Shown piece after piece: positions 40,631 to 50,452 of a DNA stretch of 64,000 nucleotides. The notes below the pieces were generated by a model. It was given only the letters and a program-made list of their open reading frames with translations. It was not told where the DNA came from and did no database searches. Positions within the stretch are counted from its first letter, which is position 1, and every line of letters begins with the position of its first letter. Source of the DNA: Prorocentrum cordatum (Eukaryota; Sar; Dinophyceae; Prorocentrales; Prorocentraceae); assembly GCA_963575745.1 (NCBI GenBank), contig CAUYUJ010012136.1, forward strand, positions 230,772-294,771. The letters are read 5' to 3'. The position numbers and the translations under genes were made by a program.

Positions 40631-41780
40631 CAAATCTTGGCGCCGTCTTGGCGTTGCGGCGTTTAGAGTTCCGCCGACTGGTTTGTTTCGTGGTCGGTCT
40701 GGCTCGCCGCCCCATCGCCCTCCGGCGGCGGCTCGGCATTGCGCCGCGGCGCGCGCGAGGGCGGGCGGGCACTTCGACAATCTCTGCTTAGGACTTGTTG
40801 ACGTGATTATCGGGCGGGTCCCGGAGCGTTTCCCACGTGCAGCTGACGGGGGAGCATGCGATCTGCACCAGGTGGTCTCTTCTTGTGGGCTACAGGGGGG
40901 AAGGGGTGGCCTGTGAGGATCCGGGGCTTGGCCCTGGGTCGGACTCTTGGGGCGCCATCCGGGGGCGCTGTAGTGCCATGTTACGGTGGGTTCGTGTCGT
41001 GTCGACCGGCGGCGACCCCGCAGCCAGCGTTCAACGTTGAGCGCCACTCGCGACCCAGAATCGGTCGATGTTGAACGATCTTACGTTGCGGAAACGGCCG
41101 ATCGTTCGAGGTTGAACGACAGCTGAAGGATTCCGCTGCGAGCGTGTAGTATTCACCTGACAGTCTTGAGGGCGAGCGGGCGGTGAGCACTGCTGCCTCC
41201 AAGCGCGTCTGCGAGGCAGGTCGCCATCTATCCCCACTGGTGTGGAGAGCGCAGCCCGCGGGACCGTCGCAGAGCCGCCCCCAGAACAGGAAATTGCGCC
41301 GCGGCTTTCTTTCTTCGACCGAGAGGGAGGACGGGAGGAAGGACGGAATGCAGGAGGCTCGAGCACGATGAAGACGGGAGGCGGGGGAAGGGGAGGATTG
41401 GAGGGAACGAGCTTGATGAAATCGGAGGCGGAGAGAGGGGAGGGAAGTAATTCAGGAATGAGGCTGAGCTGAGGTCGAGAGGGAGGGACGAGGACGTGTT
41501 GGATGCTATCATGTACGTGCGATGCGATCGTTGAAATAATATGCAGCCCCCATCTCGTATACGCGGGATCGACAAGGCCATTGTGGGTTGCCTCCTGCGA
41601 GCGAAGGAGTGTTTCAGACCCGCCTTCGTATTGAACAGTCTAGGCAATGCTCTGGAGGGTTGAGATGGGTTGGGTTTTCCCTCATTCCTCCCACTTCCCT
41701 ACGCTCCTTGTTTCCATGTTCCGTCCCACGTTGCCCCCTGCCTTGCAGTCACTTTTCCTCGTCATCATGCCCCGCTCCTT
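40631..41780. other. No recognised gene
   Basis: Short GTTGAACG/CGTTCAAC motifs in both orientations at 41027-41125 are the only pattern. Reading frames lack domains. Confidence 0.4.
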
Positions 41781-41784
41781 CTCT

Positions 41785-41872
41785 TCCTCCTCCTCCTCCT
41801 CCTCCTCCTCCTCCTCCTCGGCGGCACCAAGCAGCGTCTTATCCTCCTCCTCCTCCTCCTTGCCATGCGTTG
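41785..41872. repeat. (CTC)n microsatellite
   Basis: Two CTC/TCC tracts interrupted by a short unique part. Confidence 0.9.
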
Positions 41873-42049
41873 CATTATCTTCCCTCCCCCTCATTCATCC
41901 ATCCTGGGGCTCTCATGAAAGCGAACAGGTCAGTGTCACCTGGCCTGCCAGCGCTTGAAACTTACGCGAACTGGCTCCCGATCAGAACACCTGGGATTTG
42001 CAAAAAAACAGTGCCCAGTAATCAAGGGGTGAACTTCGACAGCTCCAAA

Positions 42050-42295
42050 GTGCACCAACTCCCTCGGAACAACACACGATGCTTCCGAAGTCCAGCCGAA
42101 ACTCTCAGGCCCCAGGCTCCCGCTGGACGGTACTCCTGGGAGAGGTGGCAGACCGTCCGCGTTGTCATGGCACCACAACGCGTGCAAACGATTCCGTTCA
42201 AAGGGTCCTTCGTTTGCCGAACCTTGGACAGCGCATGCGTGGAAGACACTGTGACAGGACGTGCAGGGACGGCAGCAGACTTGAGTAGGGAGCCG
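42050..42295 (-). pseudogene. Possible 3' remnant of a third LINE
   Basis: The minus strand reads LSKVRQTKDPLNGIVCTRCG and then CHLSQEY. A Cys-x2-Cys-Gly motif followed by a Leu and Cys is the C-terminal motif seen in LINE-A (VFICVKCGAWA with LRQPC) and LINE-B (LRCLRCFGFAT with SPC). No upstream LINE domains are present on this strand, so only a tail would remain. Confidence 0.35.
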
Positions 42296-42335
42296 CGGCG
42301 GCAGCAAGAGGGTCGGCAGGCCCGGGGGGAGCGCT

Positions 42336-42356
42336 GGGGGGGGGGGGGGGGGGGGG
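42336..42356. repeat. G21 homopolymer
   Basis: Twenty-one consecutive G residues. Such runs are prone to length error, so nearby frames should be read with care. Confidence 0.85.
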
Positions 42357-42489
42357 CGCGCTGGGCGGCGGTGCTGTCGCACCGCCTTCGGCCGTGAGGC
42401 GGGTGGTGCCCCGCGCCGCCAGGGCCGCACCCGCTCTCCTGGTCTGCTCCCCCAACCGTACTGCACAGCCTCGAGGCCCGCCCGACACG

Positions 42490-42598
42490 CTCCCCCTCCC
42501 CCCCCTCGTCCTCCTCCTCCTCGTCCTCCTCGTCCCCCCCCCTCCTCCTCCCCCTCCCCCTCCTCCTCCTCCTCCTCCTCCTCCTCCTCCTCCTCCAG
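42490..42598. repeat. (CTC)n microsatellite upstream of LINE-A
   Basis: CTC repeat about 260 bp before the first credible ORF1 start. It keeps an upstream frame open, which is why the annotated start is placed at 42859. Confidence 0.9.
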
Positions 42599-42858
42599 TT
42601 TTCGGCTCGCGAGGAGCTGCCTCCCCCTTGGGCGCCTGCGGGGCAGGCGAGGGGATAGGCTCCTGGCGCGCGCCGAGACCAGCGCTCGCGACGGCGGCTC
42701 CGCGGGAGGCTGCCGCCCATCATCGAGCGCGACTACAACGCAGGGAGGACAGGTTCCTCCTCCACGCCTGGTCGGGGCGCACGACCCCTGCGCTGATAGC
42801 CAGGCTGCGCGGCGCGGCCCAGCGGTTGGACGCTCATCACGGCTCCTCTGCAGGGGCG

Positions 42859-44124
42859 ATGGCGCCTGCACCGCCGCAGGCGAGAGTGCTGCGTGGCCCC
42901 CGAGAGCCTGTCTGGGGATGCCAGTGTGGGAAGGACAACAACTGGGCCTGCCGCATCGTGTGCTCCTGCGGGCGGCAGGCTTCTCAGAAGGTCATCAACG
43001 CTGCCAAGAAGGCGGACCAGGAGGCGCGGAACAAGAAGCCCTCGCAGAGAGCAGGAGGCACAGGGCTCGTGCGGAAGCCTGCCCCGTGGTCCAAGGAGAG
43101 CGGCCTCACGGAGAAGAAGATCCGCGAGCTGGTGCAGCAGTGCATCTCCCAGCGCGCGGGCAGCACCAAGGGGCCCCCATCGCCTACGGCACCAGCGTCA
43201 TCAGGAGCGGGCGCCGGTTGCAAGGAGCAGGCGCAGCACGTGCAGGGTAACATCCAGCAGCGCACGGAGCTCCAGGCGAAGATCAACTTCCACGAGAAGA
43301 GCCTCAAGGAGTGCAAGATCGTGGAGGCAGAGGGCGGCCCAATTCACCTCCTGCACCAGCGGGCCCTCGACGTCCTTCGGCAGCAGGCGCGTGAATTGCG
43401 CCCCCCAGGCGCTGCTTACAAGGCCTCGTCCCAGAAGCTCGCGCGGTGCATGCAGCAGCTGGACCGCTTCACGAGCGACCTGCAGGGCCTGGAGGCGCAG
43501 CTGGAGGCTACCCAGCGCAAGATCCAGGATAAGCAGGAGGCCATTGCGGCTAAACAGGCTGAGGTGGAGGTCCTGCGCAAGGAGAATGCGAAGCACGAGC
43601 AAACCATGCAGGCTGCACGTGGTGAGAAGCCCCACCCAGTCATCAAGGAGGAAGACTTGGTTGGCTTCGACCTCGCCGAGCAGCTCGACGACGATGGCGC
43701 GAAGGAGGCCCTCGAGCAGTTCAAGGCGAGCCCCCACTTCGGCAAGATCCAGGCGGCCCTCCGCAAGCAGGCGGCGGAGAAGCTGGCTACGGTCATGGCT
43801 GAGGAACCTGGCGTTCATGCTCCTCATGCTGAGGGCGGTGGCGCAGGCGCAGCAGACGGACCGCCAGCTCGGGATGACGATGACATGGACGACGAAGACG
43901 CCGACGGCGACGCACAGCCTCGAGGAGGCGATAAGCGCGGAGCCGCCTGGGTGGAGCTGGCCAAGGATGACGTCGGCGCCCTCTGGCAGCAGCTCCTCAG
44001 CAGCGGACAGCAGCCTACGGACTGGACCAAGGAGAAGCTGGACGACGCCTTCACGCAGGTCCAGCACAGCAAGCACCGCAGGACTGCTGGAGGCTCCCTG
44101 GGCACAGGCACGATGCCTGGGTAA
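42859..44124 (+). CDS. LINE-A ORF1 protein (zinc finger plus coiled coil)
   Basis: The product is about 421 residues and probably packages the element RNA. The ATG at 42859 precedes the first conserved-looking part. A RanBP2-like Cys motif occupies residues 19-38: W19, C21, C23, N28, C35, C37 and G38 in VWGCQCGKDNNWACRIVCSC. Lys/Arg-rich residues 48-90 follow. Long heptad-like helices rich in Gln, Glu and Lys lie around residues 190-260. An acidic run (DDDDMDDEDADGD) sits near residue 350. The frame ends with TAA at 44122-44124. It is open upstream to 42394, but only through CTC repeat. ORF2 follows in a different frame. No esterase or RRM domain was seen. Confidence 0.75.
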   Translation: MAPAPPQARVLRGPREPVWGCQCGKDNNWACRIVCSCGRQASQKVINAAKKADQEARNKKPSQRAGGTGLVRKPAPWSKESGLTEKKIRELVQQCISQRAGSTKGPPSPTAPASSGAGAGCKEQAQHVQGNIQQRTELQAKINFHEKSLKECKIVEAEGGPIHLLHQRALDVLRQQARELRPPGAAYKASSQKLARCMQQLDRFTSDLQGLEAQLEATQRKIQDKQEAIAAKQAEVEVLRKENAKHEQTMQAARGEKPHPVIKEEDLVGFDLAEQLDDDGAKEALEQFKASPHFGKIQAALRKQAAEKLATVMAEEPGVHAPHAEGGGAGAADGPPARDDDDMDDEDADGDAQPRGGDKRGAAWVELAKDDVGALWQQLLSSGQQPTDWTKEKLDDAFTQVQHSKHRRTAGGSLGTGTMPG

Positions 44125-44125
44125 C

Positions 44126-47100
44126 CCGCCCCTGGTCAGCGGGCTACTGGCTGCCAGCGCGGGCGCCAAGCAGCTACACGTACCAGCAGCGGTCACCATC
44201 ACGCACACCTTCGAGACCTTCAACGCCAACCAGGGAAAGCTAACCCTCCAGAAGCGGCTGAGAAGGTCAACAGCAATGGTCATCATGGCTCAGGAGATAG
44301 GATACGGCATCGATGACTGCGAGAGCCTCTCTTCTTGGGCAACGGCGCGCGGCTGGCAAAGCCTCATCGTGCCAGGGCTGCCCTCACGAGGGTACCTCCC
44401 CTCCGCAGGCCTGGCAGTCTTCGCCAGGGAGGGGATCGGGCTGCGCGGGCCCACTTACCCTGGCGAGGCCCCGCCCAGACGTGCAGGCAGCGTCAACGAG
44501 ACCATTGCGCACGGCACCGAGCTCGTCCGTGGCAGGGCTCAACACGTCGTCGTGGAGCTGCCGAACTGGCCGCCGCTCAACGTCGTCAACGTGTACCTCC
44601 ACACAGGGGAGGGCATGAGCAGCCGCAACGCAAGTATACTCATGACGGTGGGGCTCGCGCTTGCGGGCCAGGCGCACCCTGGCATCATCGGCGGTGACTG
44701 GAACATGGACGTGCAGGTTGTCAAGAACTCCGGCTTCCCCGTGCACGCGCAGCTGGAGATGGTCACCCCGAGGCACGCGACCTGCAGGACAGCGGCGTCG
44801 GTGTCAACCATCGACTACTTCGGGCTGACCACGGGGGCCATGCGCATGCTAGCTGCATGCAACGCAGACTTGACCTGGCCGGTAAAGCCGCATCGACCAG
44901 TTCAGCTTCAACTGACAGCGGAGGGCACCAAGCTCAGGTACCTCACCTACGTAGGCGGTGCGAAGATACCAGCGCAGATTGTGCACGGACCATTCTTCGA
45001 GGAGAGCAGCTGGTCCCTGGAGCGCAGCTTCGCTGAGCAGGCGCTGAGCATGGCCAAGGAGGCGCCTGCTGCAGTCGCCTGGCGTTTCCTCTCGAAGGCT
45101 TGGGGCAGATGGGCGACCAGGGCAGCCTCGAGGCTCGGGCACCTCACTGGTATGGGGACGCGGGCCAGCGCCTACGCGCGTCCGCTCCAAGCCAAGTGGG
45201 TCGAGCGCGAGCACCAGGTCCTCACGGAGGATGAGGTACAGGCGGTCGCGGATGGATGGAAGTGGCTGCAGGACTGCCTGGCGGGCCTCATCACCGCAAA
45301 GGCGAACGCCAGGACACCCGAGGGCCGACAGGTTCTCGACAACGAGCTGCAAGGCTTCCTCAGTGTAGACTACTGTGGGCAGAACCTAAGCGCGAGGCTC
45401 GACGCATCAGTTCGGCATGCTCGGCAGATTGCGCAGAGGAGTTTCAGCAGTGAGGACATCATGACCTTCTCGGAGGAGATCGACGAGGACGTTAACTTTG
45501 CCATGCAGCTAGCGAACAAGGAATCTTCGAGGCGCTGGAGAGAATGGTGTGACGGGGCCTGTGCGGGCGGAGCGGGGAAGCTCCACAAGGTCACTCGCGT
45601 GCGAGCAATTCAGGCCCCCACCACGGTTAACGACTCGGAGAACGGCATCACAGGGCACCCGCACTTTGTAGTCAAGGATATGGAGGATACGCGCGCAGCG
45701 CTGTGGAAGGCGGTCAAGGAGCCTCCCCAGGCGTGGATTCCTGATAGGTCTACCCTCGCACGGCCATCACCAGAGGAACTTCGGCGCGCCTCCCGTACCT
45801 TCAGCATCAAGACCTCCAGCAGCCTGGACGGCCTCCACCCCACGCACTTAGAGCACCTCAGCGATGACGCGTTGGAGGGCCTGTGCGACATCATGCTGGC
45901 CTGCGAGGCGCTGGGCCTCTTCCCTGTCCAGCTGACGTGGATGGTGATGCCGATGCTGCCCAAGGCCGCTGGAGGCCACCGTTTGATCATCCTATACTCC
46001 ATGGCCTACAGAGTCTGGCAACGACTACGTAAACCTGCCCTCCTACCTCTGCAAGAGGCCCTGCGAAGGCCCTATTGGGCGGCTGCCAAGAACAGGAGCG
46101 CGGTCGACAGTGCCTGGATCCTGGCAGCGGATGCGGAGCAGAATGCAGAGGCAGGGCGGCACACGGCCACCATCATTGCTGACTACAGCAAGTACTACGA
46201 GCTGATTCCCCTGGACGAAGCAAGGGACAAGCTGCTGAGGCTTGGAATGCCCTTGGCGATGGTAAAAATTGTGTACAACCAGTGGAGAGGACCACGAGTG
46301 ATACGTCTCCACCAGCATCACGGCGCGCAGCCACGGCATGCAAAGTTCGGCCTCCCAGCAGGAGATGGCTACGCAGACGTGGTCATAAAGGCGCACGCCA
46401 TCGAGCAGTACGATATCTACGTCACGCTCCACCCGCTGGTAAGGTTCGCGTCCTACATTGACGACACCTCCCTCGGTATCAATGGAGCCACCAAGGAGAG
46501 TGTCATCCTGCAGGCGGTCGAGGCGGGCAATGCCTTTTTCAATGTGGCTAAGAAGCTCGGCGCCCGTATTAATGATAAGCTTGCTGTGGTGGCCAGCTCA
46601 AATGATATTGGGAAGGAAGTGGTGCGGCAGCTGAAACTCCCTGCTGACATGAATCGCAGTCGGGCGACATACCTGGGCACTGACTTCGCGGGAGCACGGA
46701 GGAGGCGAGGGAAGCTCCTCCGCGCCAAGCAGCAGGCACGCCACAAGATCTACAAGCAGAGGCTGCGCAAGCTGGGGCGATTCAGACATCGACTACCAGG
46801 ACAGCAGACGCAGCGCACGGCCAAGATATTCCGAGCTGGAGCTCGACCTGCGGCCACCTTCGGCGTGGAGATCACGGGCCTCACCGACAGGGAGCTCCAC
46901 AAGCTGCGAACAGACTTCGACAAGTTCCGCAAACCCTGTCATGGGGGTGTCTCGGCCTCGGCCAAGGTGGTGCTACTGGGCGACCCCACAGTGGCGATTG
47001 CGATGGCGCCAGTGCTGCAGTGGTCGCGGATGGTCTGGATGGCAGTATCGCAACCTACTCAGGCACCAGTACCTCTGGCACTACTTACGACGTGGTGGCG

Positions 47101-47482
47101 AAGAGCGGTGGAAGTACCTGGGGTATGCAGCTCGTGGGGAGCTACCCGTGGGCCTCTCCAACGAGCTGCCCTCTCGCTGGCGCGGGCAGGCTGGACAGCA
47201 ACCTCGGCACTGAGGTGGCGTAACCATCGAGGGGATCAGGTATTTGTGGAGCAGCTCACCCCAAGCTTAATGCTCCAGATGTTGCAGCAAGGCGTTCAAT
47301 GTCAGCATGAGCGAGACCTAGCGGGCAAGATTGGCCTTGGTGAGGGCAAGCGTGCCACTTTCGACATCCTAGCCCCCCTGGTCTCCATGCGCAGCAAACG
47401 GTACACGGCGCACCAGAAGTTCTGCATCATGAATGTAGCGTGCAGTGGAGTCTGGACAGCGTGGATACAACACAGATGGTAG
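44126..47482 (+). CDS. LINE-A ORF2 part 1: APE-like endonuclease and reverse transcriptase
   Basis: The product nicks target DNA and copies the element RNA. Endonuclease motifs are TFNAN (44216-44230), AQEIG, GGDWNMD (44690-44710), STIDYFG and KPHRPV, the last replacing the usual SDH. Reverse transcriptase follows: LDGLHPTHLEHL, motif A IIADYSKYYELI with its Asp at 46181, motif B FGLPAGDGYADV, and motif C YIDDTS at 46454-46471. Motif A has YY where most LINEs have AF, and motif C has I where they have A. The frame is open far upstream, overlapping ORF1, but that part is Arg/Ser-rich shadow. No ATG precedes the endonuclease domain in this frame, so translation may start by re-initiation or at a non-AUG codon. 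It stops at TAG 47480-47482, before the zinc knuckle. Confidence 0.85.
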   Translation, partial: PPLVSGLLAASAGAKQLHVPAAVTITHTFETFNANQGKLTLQKRLRRSTAMVIMAQEIGYGIDDCESLSSWATARGWQSLIVPGLPSRGYLPSAGLAVFAREGIGLRGPTYPGEAPPRRAGSVNETIAHGTELVRGRAQHVVVELPNWPPLNVVNVYLHTGEGMSSRNASILMTVGLALAGQAHPGIIGGDWNMDVQVVKNSGFPVHAQLEMVTPRHATCRTAASVSTIDYFGLTTGAMRMLAACNADLTWPVKPHRPVQLQLTAEGTKLRYLTYVGGAKIPAQIVHGPFFEESSWSLERSFAEQALSMAKEAPAAVAWRFLSKAWGRWATRAASRLGHLTGMGTRASAYARPLQAKWVEREHQVLTEDEVQAVADGWKWLQDCLAGLITAKANARTPEGRQVLDNELQGFLSVDYCGQNLSARLDASVRHARQIAQRSFSSEDIMTFSEEIDEDVNFAMQLANKESSRRWREWCDGACAGGAGKLHKVTRVRAIQAPTTVNDSENGITGHPHFVVKDMEDTRAALWKAVKEPPQAWIPDRSTLARPSPEELRRASRTFSIKTSSSLDGLHPTHLEHLSDDALEGLCDIMLACEALGLFPVQLTWMVMPMLPKAAGGHRLIILYSMAYRVWQRLRKPALLPLQEALRRPYWAAAKNRSAVDSAWILAADAEQNAEAGRHTATIIADYSKYYELIPLDEARDKLLRLGMPLAMVKIVYNQWRGPRVIRLHQHHGAQPRHAKFGLPAGDGYADVVIKAHAIEQYDIYVTLHPLVRFASYIDDTSLGINGATKESVILQAVEAGNAFFNVAKKLGARINDKLAVVASSNDIGKEVVRQLKLPADMNRSRATYLGTDFAGARRRRGKLLRAKQQARHKIYKQRLRKLGRFRHRLPGQQTQRTAKIFRAGARPAATFGVEITGLTDRELHKLRTDFDKFRKPCHGGVSASAKVVLLGDPTVAIAMAPVLQWSRMVWMAVSQPTQAPVPLALLTTWWRRAVEVPGVCSSWGATRGPLQRAALSLARAGWTATSALRWRNHRGDQVFVEQLTPSLMLQMLQQGVQCQHERDLAGKIGLGEGKRATFDILAPLVSMRSKRYTAHQKFCIMNVACSGVWTAWIQHRW

Positions 47483-50330
47483 GTGTCCCTGTGGAGCTCC
47501 CGACTCGCTGGTGCACCGACTTCTTGATTGCACAAGACCTGAAGTTCAGCAAGCTCGAGCTGATGCAGAGGTCCCACAACATTTCCTCGACGGGCTACGC
47601 ATGCATGCAGATGAGCCTGGTTTTATTGAGGGTATGTTTGGATATGCGTGTGCTGATGTTCCGACAATGAGTTTGGGCACTACCAGCGTCATACTTGACG
47701 GCCAAGGAGTCCCAGTACCAGATGAAGTATGTCAGGAGCCTGAGCAGTTGGCAGCCTGTTTCCTCAGGGATGACGATGCTAGTATGGAGGTCGCTACTGA
47801 CGGATCGTGCACCAAGCCGCCCATCAAGGAATTCCAGCGAGCAGGATGGAGCCTCGCCCTGCTGGACCCCCGCTCAGACAAGCCGCTGGCGACCATGCAC
47901 GGAGCAGTACCCGCATCCTTACCCCAAGAGTCTGCCGTCGGAGAGCATCTAGCGGCAGCCTTCGTGTCTCAGGTTGCAGACCGACCCTGCACCGTCCACG
48001 CCGACTTCAAGGGCGTCATCCATCTGGGCAACAAGCAGAAAGAGCTGCAGCTGAAGGCCAGGACCCCATATGCGTGCATCGCCCACTTCGCGCAGTCGCT
48101 CGACGGCTTCGCGCATGTGCAGCAGTACGCCCACGTCAAAGCGCACCGCTCTGGGGACGAGTACGCAGCGCTCTCCGACAGCCAGAGGAGGATAACGGAC
48201 GCGAACATTGTAGCGGACCGCAGGGCCAAGGAGGCAGCGGCGATCCACCCCGCCCCCGAGCTGCACGTAGTCGAGGAGATGCAGAAGGGCGTAGACAGAA
48301 TTTCCCAGTTAGCGAAGCTGATCGCCCACGTCATGCCCATCTTCGACAAGGGCGACCAAATCAGGTGGACCAGGAGGGCACCGACCTGGCGGAGAGCAGC
48401 GAGCACAAGGAAGGCAACATGGCACCAATGGCAAGATGGCGAGCTGGGCGTGCAATGCATCACCTGCTTACAGTTGCACATGCCTGGGCAACCGCTCCCC
48501 CTCACGGGGTGCCCTGGGACGCCCACTTTCCTGCTGGACCATCGGCGCAACCCCAATGGCCACAAGCTGGTCGCGGTCAACCAGAAGGGCACCTTGGAGA
48601 GCGACGGGCAGGACACCTACAGGCCAGTGTTCATCTGTGTCAAGTGTGGTGCTTGGGCGCTGCAGCGGCGCAAGGCCAAGTTGCGACAGCCCTGCGCAGT
48701 CGCCACTACCAAGGGCCTCGAGGTCCTCCACAACCTGAGGCGTGGCTTCGGTCCCTTCAAGAAGCTGAAGAAGTTCATTGACAGCACCACCCCTCTTCGA
48801 CGGCTGGAGACGACAGGCGAGGTTCACACCACTTTCACGAAGGTTGACATCCTCAGTGGCACGGACGGGGCAGTGCCTGAGGCAGGTTTTGAGAGCAGAA
48901 TGGCTGCACTTCACCAACGAGTGCGTGAAAGGGCACAGTCCTGGTGTGACGAGCAGGAAGGGAGGAACACCATGTTCGGACACGCGATGGCCAGAGGAGA
49001 TTTCCAGCAGGCGGCAGTTCGCGGAGCTCGAAGGGATAGGCGTGCTGGGGCACGACTCAGGGGAGCCCAAGGAGCTGCTGCTGCTGGGAAGCCCAGTGCC
49101 GCCGCCAGCACGGGACCGCGCCGCAAGACCACGCAGTGCGTCATCTCCTCGGCCGCGGCGGACAGCGTGGAGCACGTCACGGAGTATGCCGCTGCTGGGG
49201 CTGCTGGCGCGGGGGCGCTGCGCGGCTCGGCGGCGGCTTTCGACGGCTCGGGCGCGCTGGGCGCACAGTACGTGGGCGCGCTGGGCGACGACGAGCACGA
49301 CACTCAGGAGGTAGCAGCCTCGGAGGCGCTCGGCCTGGAGAAGGACTCCTTCGACGGCTCAGCCGCGCTGGACGTCGCGGTCGAGGGCGCGCTGGGCGAC
49401 GACGAGCACGACGCCGAGGCTGCAGCTGCTGCGGAGGCGCTCGGCCTAGCGATGGGCCTCGGCAGATCGGGCACGCTGGACGACGGCCTCCTGGGCGCGC
49501 TGGGCTTCGGCGCTGAGGCGGCTGATGCTGGAGAGGCGGGCAGATCGCTGGCGGTCGTCGACGGCTCGGACGCGCTGGGCGTCGACACCAAGGGCGCGCT
49601 GGGCGACGCGGAGCACGACGCGGAGGCTGCAGCTGCGGGGGCGGCGGACTGCCTTTCGGCGGGCGCCGACGGCTCGGGCGCGCTGGACGTCGACCCCGTG
49701 GGCGCGCTGGACGACACCGCGCACGACGCCGAGGAGGCTGCTGCGGGGGTGGCGAGCGGCTCGGCCGCGGCCGGTGGCGTGTCGGGCGCGCGGGACGGCC
49801 ACGCCGCGACGGCACTGGGCCCGCTGGGCTTCGCCGAGCGCGTCGCCCGCCTCCTGGCGGCGGCTGGCGCGCGTGGGCAGCAGGCCCCTGGCGCAGCCGC
49901 ACCCAGCCTGGACGAGCGCGACGGCGCCATTGCCTCGGCCGAGCTCGAGGGCAGCGGGCGCGGCGCCGAGGCAGCAGCAGCGGGGGCGGTGTGCAGGCCG
50001 TGTGCCACGTACCCCCCTCTGCGCCACGGGCCTGCCTGGGAAAGAGTCCCCGCCCTCGGCGGTTGGCCAGGGCCCTGGGATCCTCGGGCCGCACCGAGCG
50101 TACGAGGGCAAGGACGTGGGCAAGGTGGCGGCCTCGGCGGCCGCGTGGCCGCGCTGGACGGCGGCCGCCGTGCCTCGATCGGCGGCCTCGAGCACGGCGT
50201 CGAAGCTGCCGCGGCTGCTGCGTCGCCGCGGGCGGAGCGGGCCAGTGCCGACTCCGAGGAGTCGAGGGACGGCGCGGTGGCCAGGGCTGCGGCTTTCAAG
50301 CAGCTCGTCGCGCTGGCGCAGAGGTCGTGA
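47439..50330 (+). CDS. LINE-A ORF2 part 2: zinc knuckle, RNase H, Cys domain, acidic repeats
   Basis: This frame lies +1 relative to the reverse transcriptase frame and overlaps it by 44 bases, so it is probably the continuation after a one-base change. A CCHC knuckle CPCGAPDSLVHRLLDC comes first. RNase H follows, with its four acidic residues: D at 47799 (VATDGSC), E at 47943 (VGEHLA), D at 48003 (VHADFKG) and D at 48216 (IVADRRAKEA). This domain would remove the RNA strand of the hybrid. Two Cys pairs follow (QCITC and FICVKCGAWA with LRQPC), a probable zinc ribbon. Beyond about 49240 come Ala/Asp/Gly-rich repeats of 36-40 residues with the theme GALGDDEHDAEAAAA, to about 49790. The last 170 residues are Ala/Arg-rich and unassigned. 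Confidence 0.8.
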   Translation, partial: RAVESGQRGYNTDGRCPCGAPDSLVHRLLDCTRPEVQQARADAEVPQHFLDGLRMHADEPGFIEGMFGYACADVPTMSLGTTSVILDGQGVPVPDEVCQEPEQLAACFLRDDDASMEVATDGSCTKPPIKEFQRAGWSLALLDPRSDKPLATMHGAVPASLPQESAVGEHLAAAFVSQVADRPCTVHADFKGVIHLGNKQKELQLKARTPYACIAHFAQSLDGFAHVQQYAHVKAHRSGDEYAALSDSQRRITDANIVADRRAKEAAAIHPAPELHVVEEMQKGVDRISQLAKLIAHVMPIFDKGDQIRWTRRAPTWRRAASTRKATWHQWQDGELGVQCITCLQLHMPGQPLPLTGCPGTPTFLLDHRRNPNGHKLVAVNQKGTLESDGQDTYRPVFICVKCGAWALQRRKAKLRQPCAVATTKGLEVLHNLRRGFGPFKKLKKFIDSTTPLRRLETTGEVHTTFTKVDILSGTDGAVPEAGFESRMAALHQRVRERAQSWCDEQEGRNTMFGHAMARGDFQQAAVRGARRDRRAGARLRGAQGAAAAGKPSAAASTGPRRKTTQCVISSAAADSVEHVTEYAAAGAAGAGALRGSAAAFDGSGALGAQYVGALGDDEHDTQEVAASEALGLEKDSFDGSAALDVAVEGALGDDEHDAEAAAAAEALGLAMGLGRSGTLDDGLLGALGFGAEAADAGEAGRSLAVVDGSDALGVDTKGALGDAEHDAEAAAAGAADCLSAGADGSGALDVDPVGALDDTAHDAEEAAAGVASGSAAAGGVSGARDGHAATALGPLGFAERVARLLAAAGARGQQAPGAAAPSLDERDGAIASAELEGSGRGAEAAAAGAVCRPCATYPPLRHGPAWERVPALGGWPGPWDPRAAPSVRGQGRGQGGGLGGRVAALDGGRRASIGGLEHGVEAAAAAASPRAERASADSEESRDGAVARAAAFKQLVALAQRS

Positions 50331-50409
50331 GGCCCGTCGGCCAGTACGTGCTCCTCATCTGAGGAGGCCGGCCAGGCGGCCGAACCCTGACCTCAGGGCT
50401 TGTCATCAT

Positions 50410-50452
50410 CATCCTCCTCCTCCTCCTCCTCCTCCTCCTCCTCCTCCTCTGG
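50410..50452. repeat. (CTC)n tract at LINE-A 3' end
   Basis: Short ATC then CTC repeat about 80 bp after the stop codon. It may be the terminal tail of the element. Confidence 0.8.

Larger units (their letters stand above)
42859..50452 (+). mobile_element. LINE-A, non-LTR retrotransposon (nearly intact)
   Basis: Three plus-strand frames encode ORF1, then endonuclease and reverse transcriptase, then knuckle, RNase H and C-terminal domains. The order is that of APE-type LINEs with RNase H. The coding part spans 7.5 kb. The 3' untranslated part ends in a (CTC)n tract at 50410-50452. The 5' boundary and target duplication are not visible. A single frame break is the only clear defect in the sequence. 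Confidence 0.9.

Noticed and set aside
42394-42858. Upstream extension of LINE-A ORF1
   Set aside because: The extra 155 codons are translated CTC repeat and GC-rich leader; the zinc finger starts shortly after the ATG at 42859.
42893-44125. Upstream extension of LINE-A ORF2 overlapping ORF1
   Set aside because: It is an Arg/Ser-rich shadow of the ORF1 frame; the endonuclease domain begins only near 44165.
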